Shown: positions 15,807 to 24,372, numbered from the stretch's first letter. The stretch: 52,673 bases of DNA from Desulfobacteraceae bacterium (GCA_003599885.1 QZKW01000009.1:1-52673), one strand, 5' to 3'. Made by a program: numbers and translations. The notes: generated by a model from the letters alone, not told the origin.

Positions 15807-16982
15807 ATGAAACAAAGCGTTTTGATCATGTTGTGTTTAACCCTGTTTGTCGGTTTTTTCATCGTCGGCTGCAATGATTCGGATGATTCCGGCACATCCA
15901 TGGACACCCTGGCGTCGTATATCGCATCCGGCCGGACAACAGAAGGGACGCCGGACCGCCTGCTGATCGTGGACACCCGCACCAGCGCCGAATATATCGA
16001 CGGCCATATCACGGACGCCCTGAACGTGCCCTTTGACAGAGTCCAGGAAAACGGCCAGCCGCTTTACACCAATAATTATGATACGGTGAGCACGACCGCC
16101 TCGGATGCGCTTGCCGATTCTTGGCTGACCCACATACTGGTCAATCAGCTCACCAATGATTTTGTCTCCACCTATCAGGATTCGGAAATCATTTTTTACG
16201 GGGACGATGCCGGGGATATGGCGAAAATGGCCAAAAAAATCGGATATACTGACGTGGACGTGTTAGGCGGTCGATATGAAGGCTGGGCGGACAAGCATAC
16301 GGACCTGACGGAAATGTACGGCCCCGGCGTGGTGTCCGTGGACAGGGCGGCCGGAAGTTTTGTCTTCACCGGGTCCATCAACAGCGTCAATTATGACAAT
16401 GTTTCCACCCGGCCCACCCATCACGGGATCACCTACAAAGGCGGGGCCTTAAGTTTTTACAGCTTCCTCCAGGCGGACATCCCGCCTTTCTGTTTCCATG
16501 AGCTGCTGGTGGACCTGGGGATCAGTCCGGAAGGCAATATGGCGGACGGTATTTATTACGGCGATATGAGCGAGTGGCAAGCCAAATTCCCGGACGGGGA
16601 CCGGATCGACTTTGCGGTCACCTGGGACGGTGCCGGAAGATATTATGAATTCTCGGAATTATTTGAGGAAAAGCCATCGGAATTCCACCCGGACCCGGAT
16701 CTTTTTGAACTGATTGGCATGGAACCCCGGATGGGTGGAACTCGGGACTCCAACCTCCTCTGGAATCCCGGCTGCATTTATTGCATGTATGCCTGCGTGT
16801 GCGGTATTTCCAGCAATGACAAAGCCAATGAGGAAACCTGGTTCGCCGACGGCGGCATTTACGATCCCTTTGGTCAGCCCGATGATGAAAGAAATTATTA
16901 CGCGGGCCGGTATTTTCCGAAATCCGATTTAATGCCGGGCAAAGGGGCGCCGGTTAAAATCCGGGTGACCGTGGTGAAATAA
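15807..16982 (+). CDS. Lipoprotein fusing a degenerate rhodanese to a YdjY-like cysteine domain
   Basis: The 391-residue lipoprotein (lipobox IVGC, Cys22; mature start CNDSDDS) begins with one rhodanese domain: LIVDTR, DGHITDA and GRYEGW are recognisable. The catalytic loop reads YGDDAGDM without cysteine, so this domain should be inactive. From about residue 200 the sequence resembles YdjY-family proteins: THHGITYKGG, VTWDGAG, and near the end NPGCIYCMYACVCGISSN with cysteines 323, 326, 330 and 332, which may bind an iron-sulfur centre. In E. coli ydjY lies in one operon with the rhodanese gene ynjE (known biology), so this fusion links the same two activities. AAGGAGG precedes the start. 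Confidence 0.75.
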   Translation: MKQSVLIMLCLTLFVGFFIVGCNDSDDSGTSMDTLASYIASGRTTEGTPDRLLIVDTRTSAEYIDGHITDALNVPFDRVQENGQPLYTNNYDTVSTTASDALADSWLTHILVNQLTNDFVSTYQDSEIIFYGDDAGDMAKMAKKIGYTDVDVLGGRYEGWADKHTDLTEMYGPGVVSVDRAAGSFVFTGSINSVNYDNVSTRPTHHGITYKGGALSFYSFLQADIPPFCFHELLVDLGISPEGNMADGIYYGDMSEWQAKFPDGDRIDFAVTWDGAGRYYEFSELFEEKPSEFHPDPDLFELIGMEPRMGGTRDSNLLWNPGCIYCMYACVCGISSNDKANEETWFADGGIYDPFGQPDDERNYYAGRYFPKSDLMPGKGAPVKIRVTVVK

Positions 16983-17011
16983 AAGTTAAAATATCATAAT
17001 ATTAAACACAT

Positions 17012-17058
17012 AAACAACAAAGCCCCCTGCTTATGTATGGCGTGGGGTTTTGTTGTTT
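17012..17058. terminator. Bidirectional intrinsic terminator
   Basis: A stem of about 15 bp pairs 17012-17026 (A-rich then GCCCC) with 17044-17058 (GGGG then T-rich). It separates the converging YdjY-fusion gene (+) and the nitroreductase gene (-) and can serve both. Confidence 0.9.
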
Positions 17059-17062
17059 ATTT

Positions 17063-17740
17063 CTATATGCCGCACCAGGTAATTATATGATCAATCGGTT
17101 CCCGCCTGCTTTCCACCTTGTTGGCGGGGAAGTCAGGGTCGGCGTAACCGATGGCGATGGCTGCCATTAAACGTTTTGTTTCCGGAATATCGGCATGCTT
17201 GCGAAGCACCTCGCTATAGGTGATGCCCTGGTTTTCGATGCAGGTATGGAGCCCGAAATCGAGTGCCACAAGGCAAATGTTTTGCATGACAGCCCCCACA
17301 TCCAGATATGTGCCTTCGATGGGCAGGGATTTTTCAGCAACAATAATGATCGCGGCAGGGGCTTTGAAATAGCGGAACCCTTCCTCTACCCAGGCGGCGC
17401 GTCCCGCCTTGTCCTCGCGGGCAATACCCATCAGGCCGTAAAGCTGTTTGCCGATTTCCACCTGCCGTTCACGGAAGACGCTGCCTTTGGGCCTTTCCAC
17501 CATGATATGATGCATTTCGGGCGGCGGCATTTCATAATTTCTGACCTTTTCCACATTGTCCGTCCGGATTTTATCCAGTGTCTCACCGCCCAGCACATAA
17601 AATTCCCATGGTTGCGTATTCTCAGCCGAAGGCGCTCTGGCGGAAAGTTCAAGAATTTTTCTCAATGTTTCTTTGGGTACGGCTTTGGGCAAAAAGCGCC
17701 GGATGCTTTTGCGCCCATTGATAGCGTCCTGAAGTTCCAT
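17063..17740 (-). CDS. Nitroreductase-family flavoprotein
   Basis: This 225-residue protein shows the FMN-dependent nitroreductase layout: RKSIRRF near residue 10, SARAPSAENTQPWEF near residues 33-47 and a C-terminal IAIGYAD followed by PANKVESRRE, the usual phosphate-binding end. Such enzymes use NAD(P)H to reduce nitro groups, quinones or other small electrophiles in the cytoplasm; the true substrate is not predictable. The start has AGGAG-type sequence upstream (17745-17750 on the minus strand). It is transcribed opposite to its neighbours and stands alone. Confidence 0.9.
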   Translation of the reverse strand: MELQDAINGRKSIRRFLPKAVPKETLRKILELSARAPSAENTQPWEFYVLGGETLDKIRTDNVEKVRNYEMPPPEMHHIMVERPKGSVFRERQVEIGKQLYGLMGIAREDKAGRAAWVEEGFRYFKAPAAIIIVAEKSLPIEGTYLDVGAVMQNICLVALDFGLHTCIENQGITYSEVLRKHADIPETKRLMAAIAIGYADPDFPANKVESRREPIDHIITWCGI

Positions 17741-18009
17741 TTCATCTCCTTTCCCTATGCCCTCATTTTAAAAGCCTGCCTTATTGCACTTATTATAAGC
17801 CAATATCCTCTGGAAGAGGCGGTAACTCAAGATAAATTTTTGAGTCAGCAGGGGAGGCGCAGATGACCGGCAATAATATTAAAAGGCAAGTTATTTTATG
17901 ATATAAGGAGAGCCTTGAAGCGGAGGGGGCAAAAGCGCGTTGAAGTTTTGATTGCTTTGTATTAAAAAAATTCCTTCATAAGAGCGATGTTTAGCCGGAT
18001 GGTTGAAAA
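17741..18009. other. Intergenic stretch between nitroreductase and glycosyltransferase
   Basis: It presumably holds divergent promoters. A 12-codon frame with GGGGAGG upstream is visible at 17863-17901 but has no support as a gene. No stable RNA or repeat was recognised. Confidence 0.4.
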
Positions 18010-18879
18010 ATGAAAAAATATATGATTCATCCTTTAAAGACCATTGGGCAGGGGCTGCCTCTGTGGATGCGAATGACAGCCAGGCTCCCGTTCCTGTTTC
18101 TGTTCGCCGCTGATGCACTCACTTCTGGGCGTAGCCGCCGGATGGCGGGTCCGCCTTCAAAATGCCGCTCCCTATCTGTGATTATCCCCACTCTGAATGA
18201 GGAGCAGAATATTGTCCGGTGCATCCGGTCGGTTTCCGGCAACCGCTGTGCTTGTGAAATCATTGTGGTGGATGCGGGATCAGGTGATCAGACCCGGAAG
18301 CTGGCGCAAGAGGCGGGGGCGCGGGTAATCGTTCTTGCCAAGCCCCTTGATGCCGGAGGGGGGCGCGGAGGACAGATCCATGCCGGGATCCAGGCGGCTT
18401 GCGGGGATGTGGCGGCGATTCTGCACGCGGACGCCATTGCGCAAAAAGGGATATTTGACCGGATGATCGTGGCGCTGAATCGGAATCCGGAAATCATCGG
18501 CGGGTCAGCCGGTTGCCGGTTTGATTCCCCGAAATTCAGGTTTCGGCTTCTGGAACTGGCCAATGATTTCCGGGCCGCGTTTTTAAAGATCAGTTTTGGC
18601 GATCAGATACAGTTTTTTCGTAGACAGCCGGTGGTGGATCGGGGCCTTTTCCCGGCCATTCCCCTGATGGAGGATGTGGAATTGTCCATCAGGCTCCACC
18701 GGCTGGGGAAACAGACGTTTCTGTTCGGTGGCGCGCTGGTTTCCATACGGCGATGGGAGAAAGCCGGGTTTCATAATGCGCTTTGGGTGATTGGCCATGT
18801 GTGCGAATATCTCATCCGCCGGTTGTGGTCGGCCCCGGATACGGTCGCCTTATACAAAAAATATTATAAGAATAAGTGA
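18010..18879 (+). CDS. Family 2 glycosyltransferase, 'selenodomain-associated transferase 2' type
   Basis: A GT-A glycosyltransferase core begins at SVIIPTLNEEQN (about residue 57), followed by IIVVDAGSGDQT, GRGGQIHAG, LHADA, GDQIQFFRR and PLMEDVELSIRLHRLG. This combination resembles the TIGR04283 group, named for its association with radical-SAM/selenodomain proteins. The acidic LHADA motif would bind the metal-sugar nucleotide. The first 44 residues before a methionine at 18142 do not look conserved and have a poor ribosome site, so the true start could be 18142. It acts on the cytoplasmic side of the membrane; donor and acceptor are unknown. Confidence 0.8.
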   Translation: MKKYMIHPLKTIGQGLPLWMRMTARLPFLFLFAADALTSGRSRRMAGPPSKCRSLSVIIPTLNEEQNIVRCIRSVSGNRCACEIIVVDAGSGDQTRKLAQEAGARVIVLAKPLDAGGGRGGQIHAGIQAACGDVAAILHADAIAQKGIFDRMIVALNRNPEIIGGSAGCRFDSPKFRFRLLELANDFRAAFLKISFGDQIQFFRRQPVVDRGLFPAIPLMEDVELSIRLHRLGKQTFLFGGALVSIRRWEKAGFHNALWVIGHVCEYLIRRLWSAPDTVALYKKYYKNK

Positions 18880-19285
18880 AGAAATGGATAAAATTGACTT
18901 TTAAGATGCAATATTTTGATATGATAGATAATATAGTGAAGGAGAGGTTGAGTTAAAAAAGAGAAGCGTATATAAACAAAAAAATCAAAGACAAATAATT
19001 GCCATTGGTTTCCTGTACGGATTTGCAATTGTAACTATTCGGTTTTTTAAACTGGCGGAGGGCCTACATTTTCCCGAAGCAGAGAACGGGAGTTGGTTTG
19101 ATTCCCGCTCGAATACCCGGTGTTTCATTCTGCAAACTCAAGTCTGATAACAGCCATGTCGCAAATGTTGTCGTGAACCTGTCGTGAATCGGTTATGGGA
19201 TCTGATTTTCCAAAACCTTTTTATTTGATTGATTAAGATACTGAAGTTTAATATCCTGATAAAAATAAACTTCAGGAGGCATTAT
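18880..19285. other. Left border of the ssrA-linked accessory region
   Basis: No gene is visible in these 400 bases. They hold the terminator repeat (18952-19016) and a degenerate ssrA-end-like sequence at about 19032-19110. After this point base composition becomes clearly more AT-rich up to ssrA. Confidence 0.55.
18952..19016. repeat. Left copy of the ssrA-terminator repeat
   Basis: About 65 bases here are nearly identical to 28637-28704, the stretch just beyond the 3' end of ssrA, including the ssrA terminator hairpin. Differences are a 3-base deletion and a few substitutions. The sequence after it (19032-19110) weakly resembles the ssrA 3' end (ACTGGCGGAGG, then CGGGAGTTG). This marks the far end of DNA inserted at ssrA. 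Confidence 0.75.
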
Positions 19286-19519
19286 ATGTCTGATTTATTG
19301 GACAAAATAGAAAAAGATATCCTTAAATTGAATAATCAGGAGCGTACTTTTTTAGCTGACCGATTATTAGGATTATTAGACGGGGACTTAATCTCAGATA
19401 TTGATCAGGCATGGATCGTTGAAGCAGAACGCCGGTATCATGGGTATAAAAATGGCGAAAGATCCGGAGTTGATGCTCAGGATGTTTTTCTTGAAAAAGA
19501 ATCTGCGAAACGCCTTTGA
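19286..19519 (+). CDS. Addiction-module antitoxin (TIGR02574-like)
   Basis: This 77-residue acidic helical protein matches the short 'addiction module component' antitoxin family in its pattern: a start like MSDLLDKIEKDILKLN, then ERTFLADRLLGLLDGD, then a WIVEAERRYHGYKNGE segment. CAGGAGG at 19273-19279 supports the start. Such antitoxins usually sit directly before a ParE/RelE-like toxin gene. Here only the end of that toxin remains, so the antitoxin is probably a relic or acts on toxins from elsewhere. Confidence 0.75.
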   Translation: MSDLLDKIEKDILKLNNQERTFLADRLLGLLDGDLISDIDQAWIVEAERRYHGYKNGERSGVDAQDVFLEKESAKRL

Positions 19520-19524
19520 CATAT

Positions 19525-19668
19525 CGTGTTTTAAAAACCCCTTTCAGACGTTTTCTCATATCCACCTTTCCATATATGATAATCTATACCATTGAGCCTG
19601 ATCATATTCGGATCATTGCTGTTGCTCATGCCAAGAAGAAACCGGAATACTGGAATAAACAAACTTAG
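19525..19668 (+). pseudogene. Truncated ParE/RelE-like toxin remnant
   Basis: Reading from 19525, about 47 codons encode the C-terminal half of a ParE/RelE-like toxin: a FRRFLISTFPYMIIY strand, then IRIIAVAHAKKKPEYW, the usual family ending, then TAG. The N-terminal half and a proper start are absent, as if deleted at the junction with the antitoxin gene. It should be inactive. Confidence 0.65.
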
Positions 19669-20494
19669 CCTTTTATTAGATCAAAAATGGAAAACCCCTC
19701 AAAACAAGATCGCCTCCCATAAAACAAGAAATAACATGAAGTCCTGCCCTCATGATTTTTGGGCATGGGCGGTAAAAAGAGAAAAAAGAAACGGAATTGG
19801 TTTTTTAGATATGCCGTCCTTTCCGGAGATAAAATATACGCTTGGCTGGAGAAATATCACCGATATCGGTACACTTGAAAATATTCTTGATGAAATCAAA
19901 AAAATATCATGGTCAGTGAATCCCAAAATCTGGCTTGGTATCAAGTTTTTATCCACCTATATCAAGGTGCGCCCAGGTGAAATGAGAATGGTAAAGGAAA
20001 GAGATATCAATCTGGAAGCTGGCTCTATTCTTATCAGAAAGCCGAAAGAGGGCATAAAAGACCATGGGAAATATGTTTATCTTGATGAAGAGGATATTGA
20101 GATTATTCGATCAATGCCGAAAGGTTTTCCGGATATGTTCTTTTTCCGGCATTTAAAAGGACGATCCGGAATTAAGGCCGGTGATCAGTTCGGGCCGAAA
20201 TATTTTAAAGTTTGGTGGGATCAGGCTTGTAAAAATTTGGGCGTCGAAGGTGTCGGGCTTTATGGCGGGACAAAACACACAGTTGCAACAGCGTTAGGGC
20301 AAGTTCTCACTCCTGAAGAAATTAAAAGGGGTGGAACTGGTTCCAGAACAAACAAGGCGTTTGACAGGTATTACCAGCCACAAAAAAGGGAAGATGTCAG
20401 GGTTATTTCTGCGATAAAGAAATTGAAAAAAGATGTGCGGGGAGAGTTGATTGATTTTAATGGTAACACTGGGACAATGAGCAATACCAAATGA
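19592..20494 (+). pseudogene. N-terminally truncated tyrosine recombinase (integrase)
   Basis: Only the catalytic part of a phage-type integrase is present. KVRPGEMRMV carries the first catalytic arginine. GGTKHTVATALG replaces the usual HxxR box, and FDRYYQ holds the candidate tyrosine. The first 20-30 codons of the frame overlap the toxin remnant, so the recognisable integrase sequence starts only around 19670-19740. The N-terminal DNA-binding arm is missing, and the altered box makes activity unlikely. It is the probable integrase of the older insertion at ssrA. Confidence 0.65.
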
Positions 20495-20504
20495 GGCGTA
20501 TTGA

Positions 20505-21191
20505 ATGCTATATGCAATTAGTACAAGCGGAGAAAAAATAAGGGCCGAAAAGAAAAAAAAAGCTTTTTGTGGTTTATGTGGATCTCCTATGCTCGCTAAA
20601 TGTGGCCAAATAAAAATTTGGCATTGGGCGCATGAGTCAAAAAAAGATTGTGATTTGTGGTATGAGCCTGAAACAGAATGGCATTTATCTTGGAAATCTC
20701 AATTTAGCTCTGAATGCGTAGAATATAATTTTAAGGGACATCGTGCAGATGTTTATAATAAAAATGGAGTAGTTATTGAGTTTCAAAATTCATCAATATC
20801 TGCTGAGGAAATTAAAAAGAGAGAAGAATTTTATGGTAAAAACATGATATGGGTGATCAATGGAAAAAAAATTGCCCAGCATTTTTTTTGGCCTGCTTCC
20901 TCTTTTTGGTCTATAGCCTCGATAACAGATCATGAATTCATTTGGAAACATTTGCACCAATGTTGGAAATATTCTAACCGTAAAATTTATATCGATTTTG
21001 GAGAATTAGGAATTAATAAAGAAGAGACTGCTGGCACAAGGGCAAATAGTGATGGTCTGTTTTTAATTACAAGCTTTTTCAACAATCCGAAGAAACATAG
21101 AGATCGCTTTTTGCGCAGTTATCAGATAGATACTCACGGAGAATGTTTACTTATAGAAAGAAAAGATTTTTTAAATGAATATTTGACATAA
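20505..21191 (+). CDS. CoiA-like nuclease-fold protein
   Basis: This 228-residue protein resembles competence CoiA-type proteins. It begins with a zinc-finger-like CGLCGSPMLAKCG and WHWAHES, then TEWHLSWKSQF. A PD-(D/E)XK-like core HRADV...VVIEFQNS follows at residues about 80-98, where Asp, Glu and Gln are the expected catalytic residues. The segment KKREEFYGKNMIWVING is also typical of the family. It is AT-rich like its neighbours. Relatives act in DNA uptake or in mobile-element defence; its location in an island favours the latter, but this is inference. Confidence 0.7.
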   Translation: MLYAISTSGEKIRAEKKKKAFCGLCGSPMLAKCGQIKIWHWAHESKKDCDLWYEPETEWHLSWKSQFSSECVEYNFKGHRADVYNKNGVVIEFQNSSISAEEIKKREEFYGKNMIWVINGKKIAQHFFWPASSFWSIASITDHEFIWKHLHQCWKYSNRKIYIDFGELGINKEETAGTRANSDGLFLITSFFNNPKKHRDRFLRSYQIDTHGECLLIERKDFLNEYLT

Positions 21192-21325
21192 AGTGGAAAT
21201 AAATGAAATTATTATATAAAATCCTTAAAATGTTAAGTATTTATTGATTTTAATGTTGAGTGTTGTCTAATAATTCTGAAAAATGAAACCATGTATACTT
21301 ATGTTAGGTGCTACTGGAGAATATA

Positions 21326-22246
21326 ATGGCAGGAAAACCCCAAACCTTTAGCAAAGGCCAAGCTGAAGAAGTTGTAACCATATTGCGCAAGCAACTTTTA
21401 ACTTGGGGGCTTGTATTTCTGGCCATTTTTACAGGTGTGACTGGGCTAAGCTTATGGGGCATTAAGAAGCATGTCGAAAAGATTGCCATACAGCGGATTG
21501 CTAAGCAGTTTGAGGAACCTTATATATCAAGTCTGGTGAAGCAAGTCGCAGAACAGCAATCTACGTCAATACTAGAGCAGCAAGTTAATCCTGAAGTTAC
21601 ACGATTCAAAAATGAGGTCAAAATCAATATAGATGAATTTGACAAATATCTGACAGAAATGAAAACAAAGTACGAACAAGACTATTCATTACTGTCTTCA
21701 GAAGTATCGATTCTGAAAAAGAGAAACGAAATTTTGAAGCTTGGTGATCTTGGCACGCAGTCTGCTGATAGATCAGCGCTGGAGGAACTTGAAAAGATTA
21801 GTCTCGAATCAGAAGATGCTTCTCTCAAAACAGCGGCAAATTCAGAGATCGCTCGCATTAAATCGTTCTGGATTGGGGTTACAAGACTTAAAGGGCTAAA
21901 TTTTATAAAGAACGGTGAGATCAAGAAAGATGACGATTTGGCAACCACCGAACTTATCCAAGAAATGCTATCAAATCCTGAATGGAGTGTAAGAGCTTTG
22001 GCCGCTCAAGCTTTGCACAAACGAAAGGAGAAAGGAGTTCCAGAGGCCTTAGTGAAGTGCATTAAGGATGATCGAAATCTTGAAGTTATTAAGAACGCGA
22101 CTAGGTCATTCGAGCTTGTAACTGGATATGAGAGGGTGGATGTTTTTTCATCTGATTATATTGAAACGTGGTGGGCTGAGCACGGTGAAGAAACCACCGC
22201 CAAGTTAAGGGATTCCCAAGCAGATCAAGCCGAACAACTGCATTAA
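21326..22246 (+). CDS. Membrane-anchored coiled-coil protein with HEAT-like end
   Basis: I do not recognise this 306-residue protein as a named family. One membrane segment (about residues 25-45, LLTWGLVFLAIFTGVTGL) follows a short cytoplasmic N-terminus. A long charged coiled coil covers residues 55-165. A helical part with HEAT-like repeats (WSVRALAAQALHKR, GVPEALVKCIKDD) runs to about 270. The start at 21326 has TGGAGA upstream; a GTG at 21308 is the alternative. It lies 134 bases after the CoiA-like gene in the same direction and could be its membrane partner. Confidence 0.6.
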   Translation: MAGKPQTFSKGQAEEVVTILRKQLLTWGLVFLAIFTGVTGLSLWGIKKHVEKIAIQRIAKQFEEPYISSLVKQVAEQQSTSILEQQVNPEVTRFKNEVKINIDEFDKYLTEMKTKYEQDYSLLSSEVSILKKRNEILKLGDLGTQSADRSALEELEKISLESEDASLKTAANSEIARIKSFWIGVTRLKGLNFIKNGEIKKDDDLATTELIQEMLSNPEWSVRALAAQALHKRKEKGVPEALVKCIKDDRNLEVIKNATRSFELVTGYERVDVFSSDYIETWWAEHGEETTAKLRDSQADQAEQLH

Positions 22247-22293
22247 AGTCATCGGCAGAAAGCCGCCCACCTTATGTCGATAAATAAAAAAGG

Positions 22294-22378
22294 GCGCTAC
22301 ACATTTGCTGCACTTTTTAGTAGCGGTAAAAAAATAATAACTATTTAAAATTATTAAAAATAAATGGTTAAGGAGGCG
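22294..22378. repeat. Degenerate ssrA att-like repeat, inner copy 1
   Basis: This stretch resembles 23133-23214 base for base at roughly four positions in five: GCTACACATNNGCT, TAGTAGCGGTAAAAAAAT, a TAACTATTTAAA block and ATGGTTAAGGAGGCG. The final part is a decayed version of the ssrA 3' end. The CGCTAC/GTAGCG pairs form a small hairpin. It likely marks the junction between two successive insertions. Confidence 0.55.
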
Positions 22379-22473
22379 TCCATCGAATTAATCACATAAC
22401 TTATTGAGTATAATTTGAGTTTTAAAACATAAAACATCGAATACCGCTAAAAATATGAGAAATTTTGGGTATT

Positions 22474-23085
22474 ATGGAATACAAAGAGGCCTTAAAAGAG
22501 GCTCAAAATGAAGTATTAAGAAAGATTGGACGGAATGTAATACTCTTCCAACGACTTGAGCAATTGCTAAAGCGTATTGTTGCGGAAGGAAAGATTTCAG
22601 GTTGCGCAACTGAATTGAAGATACTACAAGCTAAAAGAACAGCTATCATTAATAAACAAACAATGGGGCTGCTGGTTGGTCAGTATATTGAACAATCTAA
22701 TCCAGGCTGCAAAGAAGAATACCCATCCGCTCCTGAAGAGCTAAAGGATGCATTTATCTCTTTTGGTTTCCAAACTGAGTGCGACTCTTTTTATTATGAA
22801 AATAAAAAAAAATCATTAGCCAGAATGGTTTCCGAAAGAAATGAATTGATTCATAATAATTTGCAACCTGATTTTGCTTCCACTATAAGTTGTGAGGAAC
22901 TGGGAAATAAACTTGATGATCAAAGTGAAAATATTCTCTGCGAGATAAAGGAATTGGAAACCAAACTCACTACTTTAAATGAGCTGAAGAAGCTAATGGT
23001 TAATTTTATTAAGTCAGAGGAAGGTAAGAAATTCCTTTTTGGCGAAACGAATAAAATGAGTAAAATCCTGCGGCTAATCAGCTGA
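22474..23085 (+). CDS. HEPN-like hypothetical protein
   Basis: This 203-residue, mainly helical protein contains RNELIH near residue 125, matching the Rx4H signature of HEPN ribonuclease domains. A C-terminal coiled coil follows (KELETKLTTLNELKK). HEPN proteins often act as RNA-cleaving toxins or defence effectors, but many family members are inactive. The gene is alone between two att-like repeats (22294-22378 and 23133-23233), so it may be the sole cargo of a small insertion. The ATG at 22474 is favoured over an upstream TTG. No nucleotidyltransferase partner is visible. Confidence 0.5.
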   Translation: MEYKEALKEAQNEVLRKIGRNVILFQRLEQLLKRIVAEGKISGCATELKILQAKRTAIINKQTMGLLVGQYIEQSNPGCKEEYPSAPEELKDAFISFGFQTECDSFYYENKKKSLARMVSERNELIHNNLQPDFASTISCEELGNKLDDQSENILCEIKELETKLTTLNELKKLMVNFIKSEEGKKFLFGETNKMSKILRLIS

Positions 23086-23132
23086 CATGAAAAGGGTGTC
23101 TGACTGATTGGCCGTATTAAAAAACAAAAAAA

Positions 23133-23233
23133 ACGCTACACATCCGCTACACATTTCAGTAGCGGTAAAAAAATATAACTATTTAAATTTATTACAAAAA
23201 GATGGTGGAGGCGGCGGGAGTTGAAAGCGCGTC
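23133..23233. other. Attachment site of the youngest ssrA island (left end)
   Basis: ATGGTGGAGGCGGCGGGAGTTGAA at 23202-23225 duplicates the extreme 3' end of ssrA (28757-28780), and the match extends to 23233 with two mismatches. The preceding 70 bases also resemble the sequence beyond ssrA (TATAACTATTT...). The integrase gene ends 45 bases away, the usual arrangement. A CGCTAC/GTAGCG hairpin followed by A's lies at about 23134-23170. Confidence 0.8.
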
Positions 23234-23277
23234 TTGATTTTAAATTATTGTTTTTATTGCTTTTAATCATCAGTTTC

Positions 23278-24372
23278 TTATTTCCTGTCTTTTCCCTGTC
23301 TAAAATTCACAACATTACCACGTCTGCGCTCTAACGCTTCAGTGGATTTAGCTATTTTTCTCTTCGCATATCGTTGGGTCATTTTAAGGTTGGTGTGACC
23401 CAATATCCCTTGTACAAGATCAATACTTTCATCTTGATCAAGCATTTGGCAACCAAGTGAATGACGGAATGCGTTTTGTAATTTGCATTTTATTCCGGCT
23501 TTCACTTCTGCATCATGCCAAATTTTATTTAAATCCTTGTTCGTATATGGTTTGCCATCCTTCCGGACAAAAATAAACGGTGATAGATTCACCGGTAAGG
23601 ATGAAAATACATCCATCATATATTGAGTTATACCAATCCTGCGAATACCTTTTTTACCTGTCTTTGTTGTTTCAGCCAGCTTGTTTTCAGAAAATTTTCG
23701 CCTAATAACAATATGACCATCCACGATACAATCTTTCTGTAATGCCCTGACTTCCTGAGTTCTGAGTCCAAATTCCATACCACATTCAAATAATGCCCGG
23801 TGACATTCCGGGATCGCTTCAAGAATTTTTTGTTGCTGGTCAAATGTTAAATATTCAACCTCGTCAGATTCATCACCGATTGGAACAACCGGAAACGGCG
23901 GGACACGGACAATATCTTCATTTTTCCAGGCATCCCTCATCATTTTTTTAAGTGCGCCAAAGATATTATAGACTCCTTTCGGTTCACGTATCTTATCAAG
24001 CCATAGCTTGAATTTTAAAAGATCATTGTGCCTGATATGTCGGATATCCATATCTCTAAAAAATACTGAAATATATTTGTTAACGGCTGTTGCATATCCG
24101 GCTTTTGTTTTTGGGCTAACTGTTAACAGTGTCAGCCATTCTTTTGCATATACAGAGACTGACAACGGCGATTCTGGAAACCATGATTTAGGGTTAAATT
24201 CTCCTCTATCAAATTCCCCGCGAATAATTGAAAGCTGTTTTTCAGCCTGCTTTTTGTCATAAAAAGGTTCTTTGGTTTGTGGATTTATAAAAATTCGGTA
24301 TCGTTTTCCTTGCCAATATACTGAGATATGCCATTTTTTATCACGTTTATCCTGAATAAGTGACCCGCCCAT
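23278..24372 (-). CDS. Tyrosine recombinase (island integrase)
   Basis: The 364-residue protein has an N-terminal AP2-like arm domain (KKWHISVYWQGKRYRIF), a SAM-like core-binding domain (about 70-170) and a catalytic domain. Catalytic residues visible are Arg in FGLRTQEVRAL, Arg in FRHSLGCQ, His in LGHTNLKMTQ and Tyr in QRYAKR. The start at 24372 is chosen because a near-perfect GGAGGTGATT lies just upstream; a longer frame reaches 24438. The gene ends beside an ssrA-end duplication, so it very probably integrates at ssrA. It appears intact. Confidence 0.92.
   Translation of the reverse strand: MGGSLIQDKRDKKWHISVYWQGKRYRIFINPQTKEPFYDKKQAEKQLSIIRGEFDRGEFNPKSWFPESPLSVSVYAKEWLTLLTVSPKTKAGYATAVNKYISVFFRDMDIRHIRHNDLLKFKLWLDKIREPKGVYNIFGALKKMMRDAWKNEDIVRVPPFPVVPIGDESDEVEYLTFDQQQKILEAIPECHRALFECGMEFGLRTQEVRALQKDCIVDGHIVIRRKFSENKLAETTKTGKKGIRRIGITQYMMDVFSSLPVNLSPFIFVRKDGKPYTNKDLNKIWHDAEVKAGIKCKLQNAFRHSLGCQMLDQDESIDLVQGILGHTNLKMTQRYAKRKIAKSTEALERRRGNVVNFRQGKDRK

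Noticed and set aside
17863-17901. A 12-codon frame with GGGGAGG upstream and TGA, continuing past the stop.
   Set aside because: Too short, with no motif, hairpin or neighbour supporting a peptide or selenoprotein.
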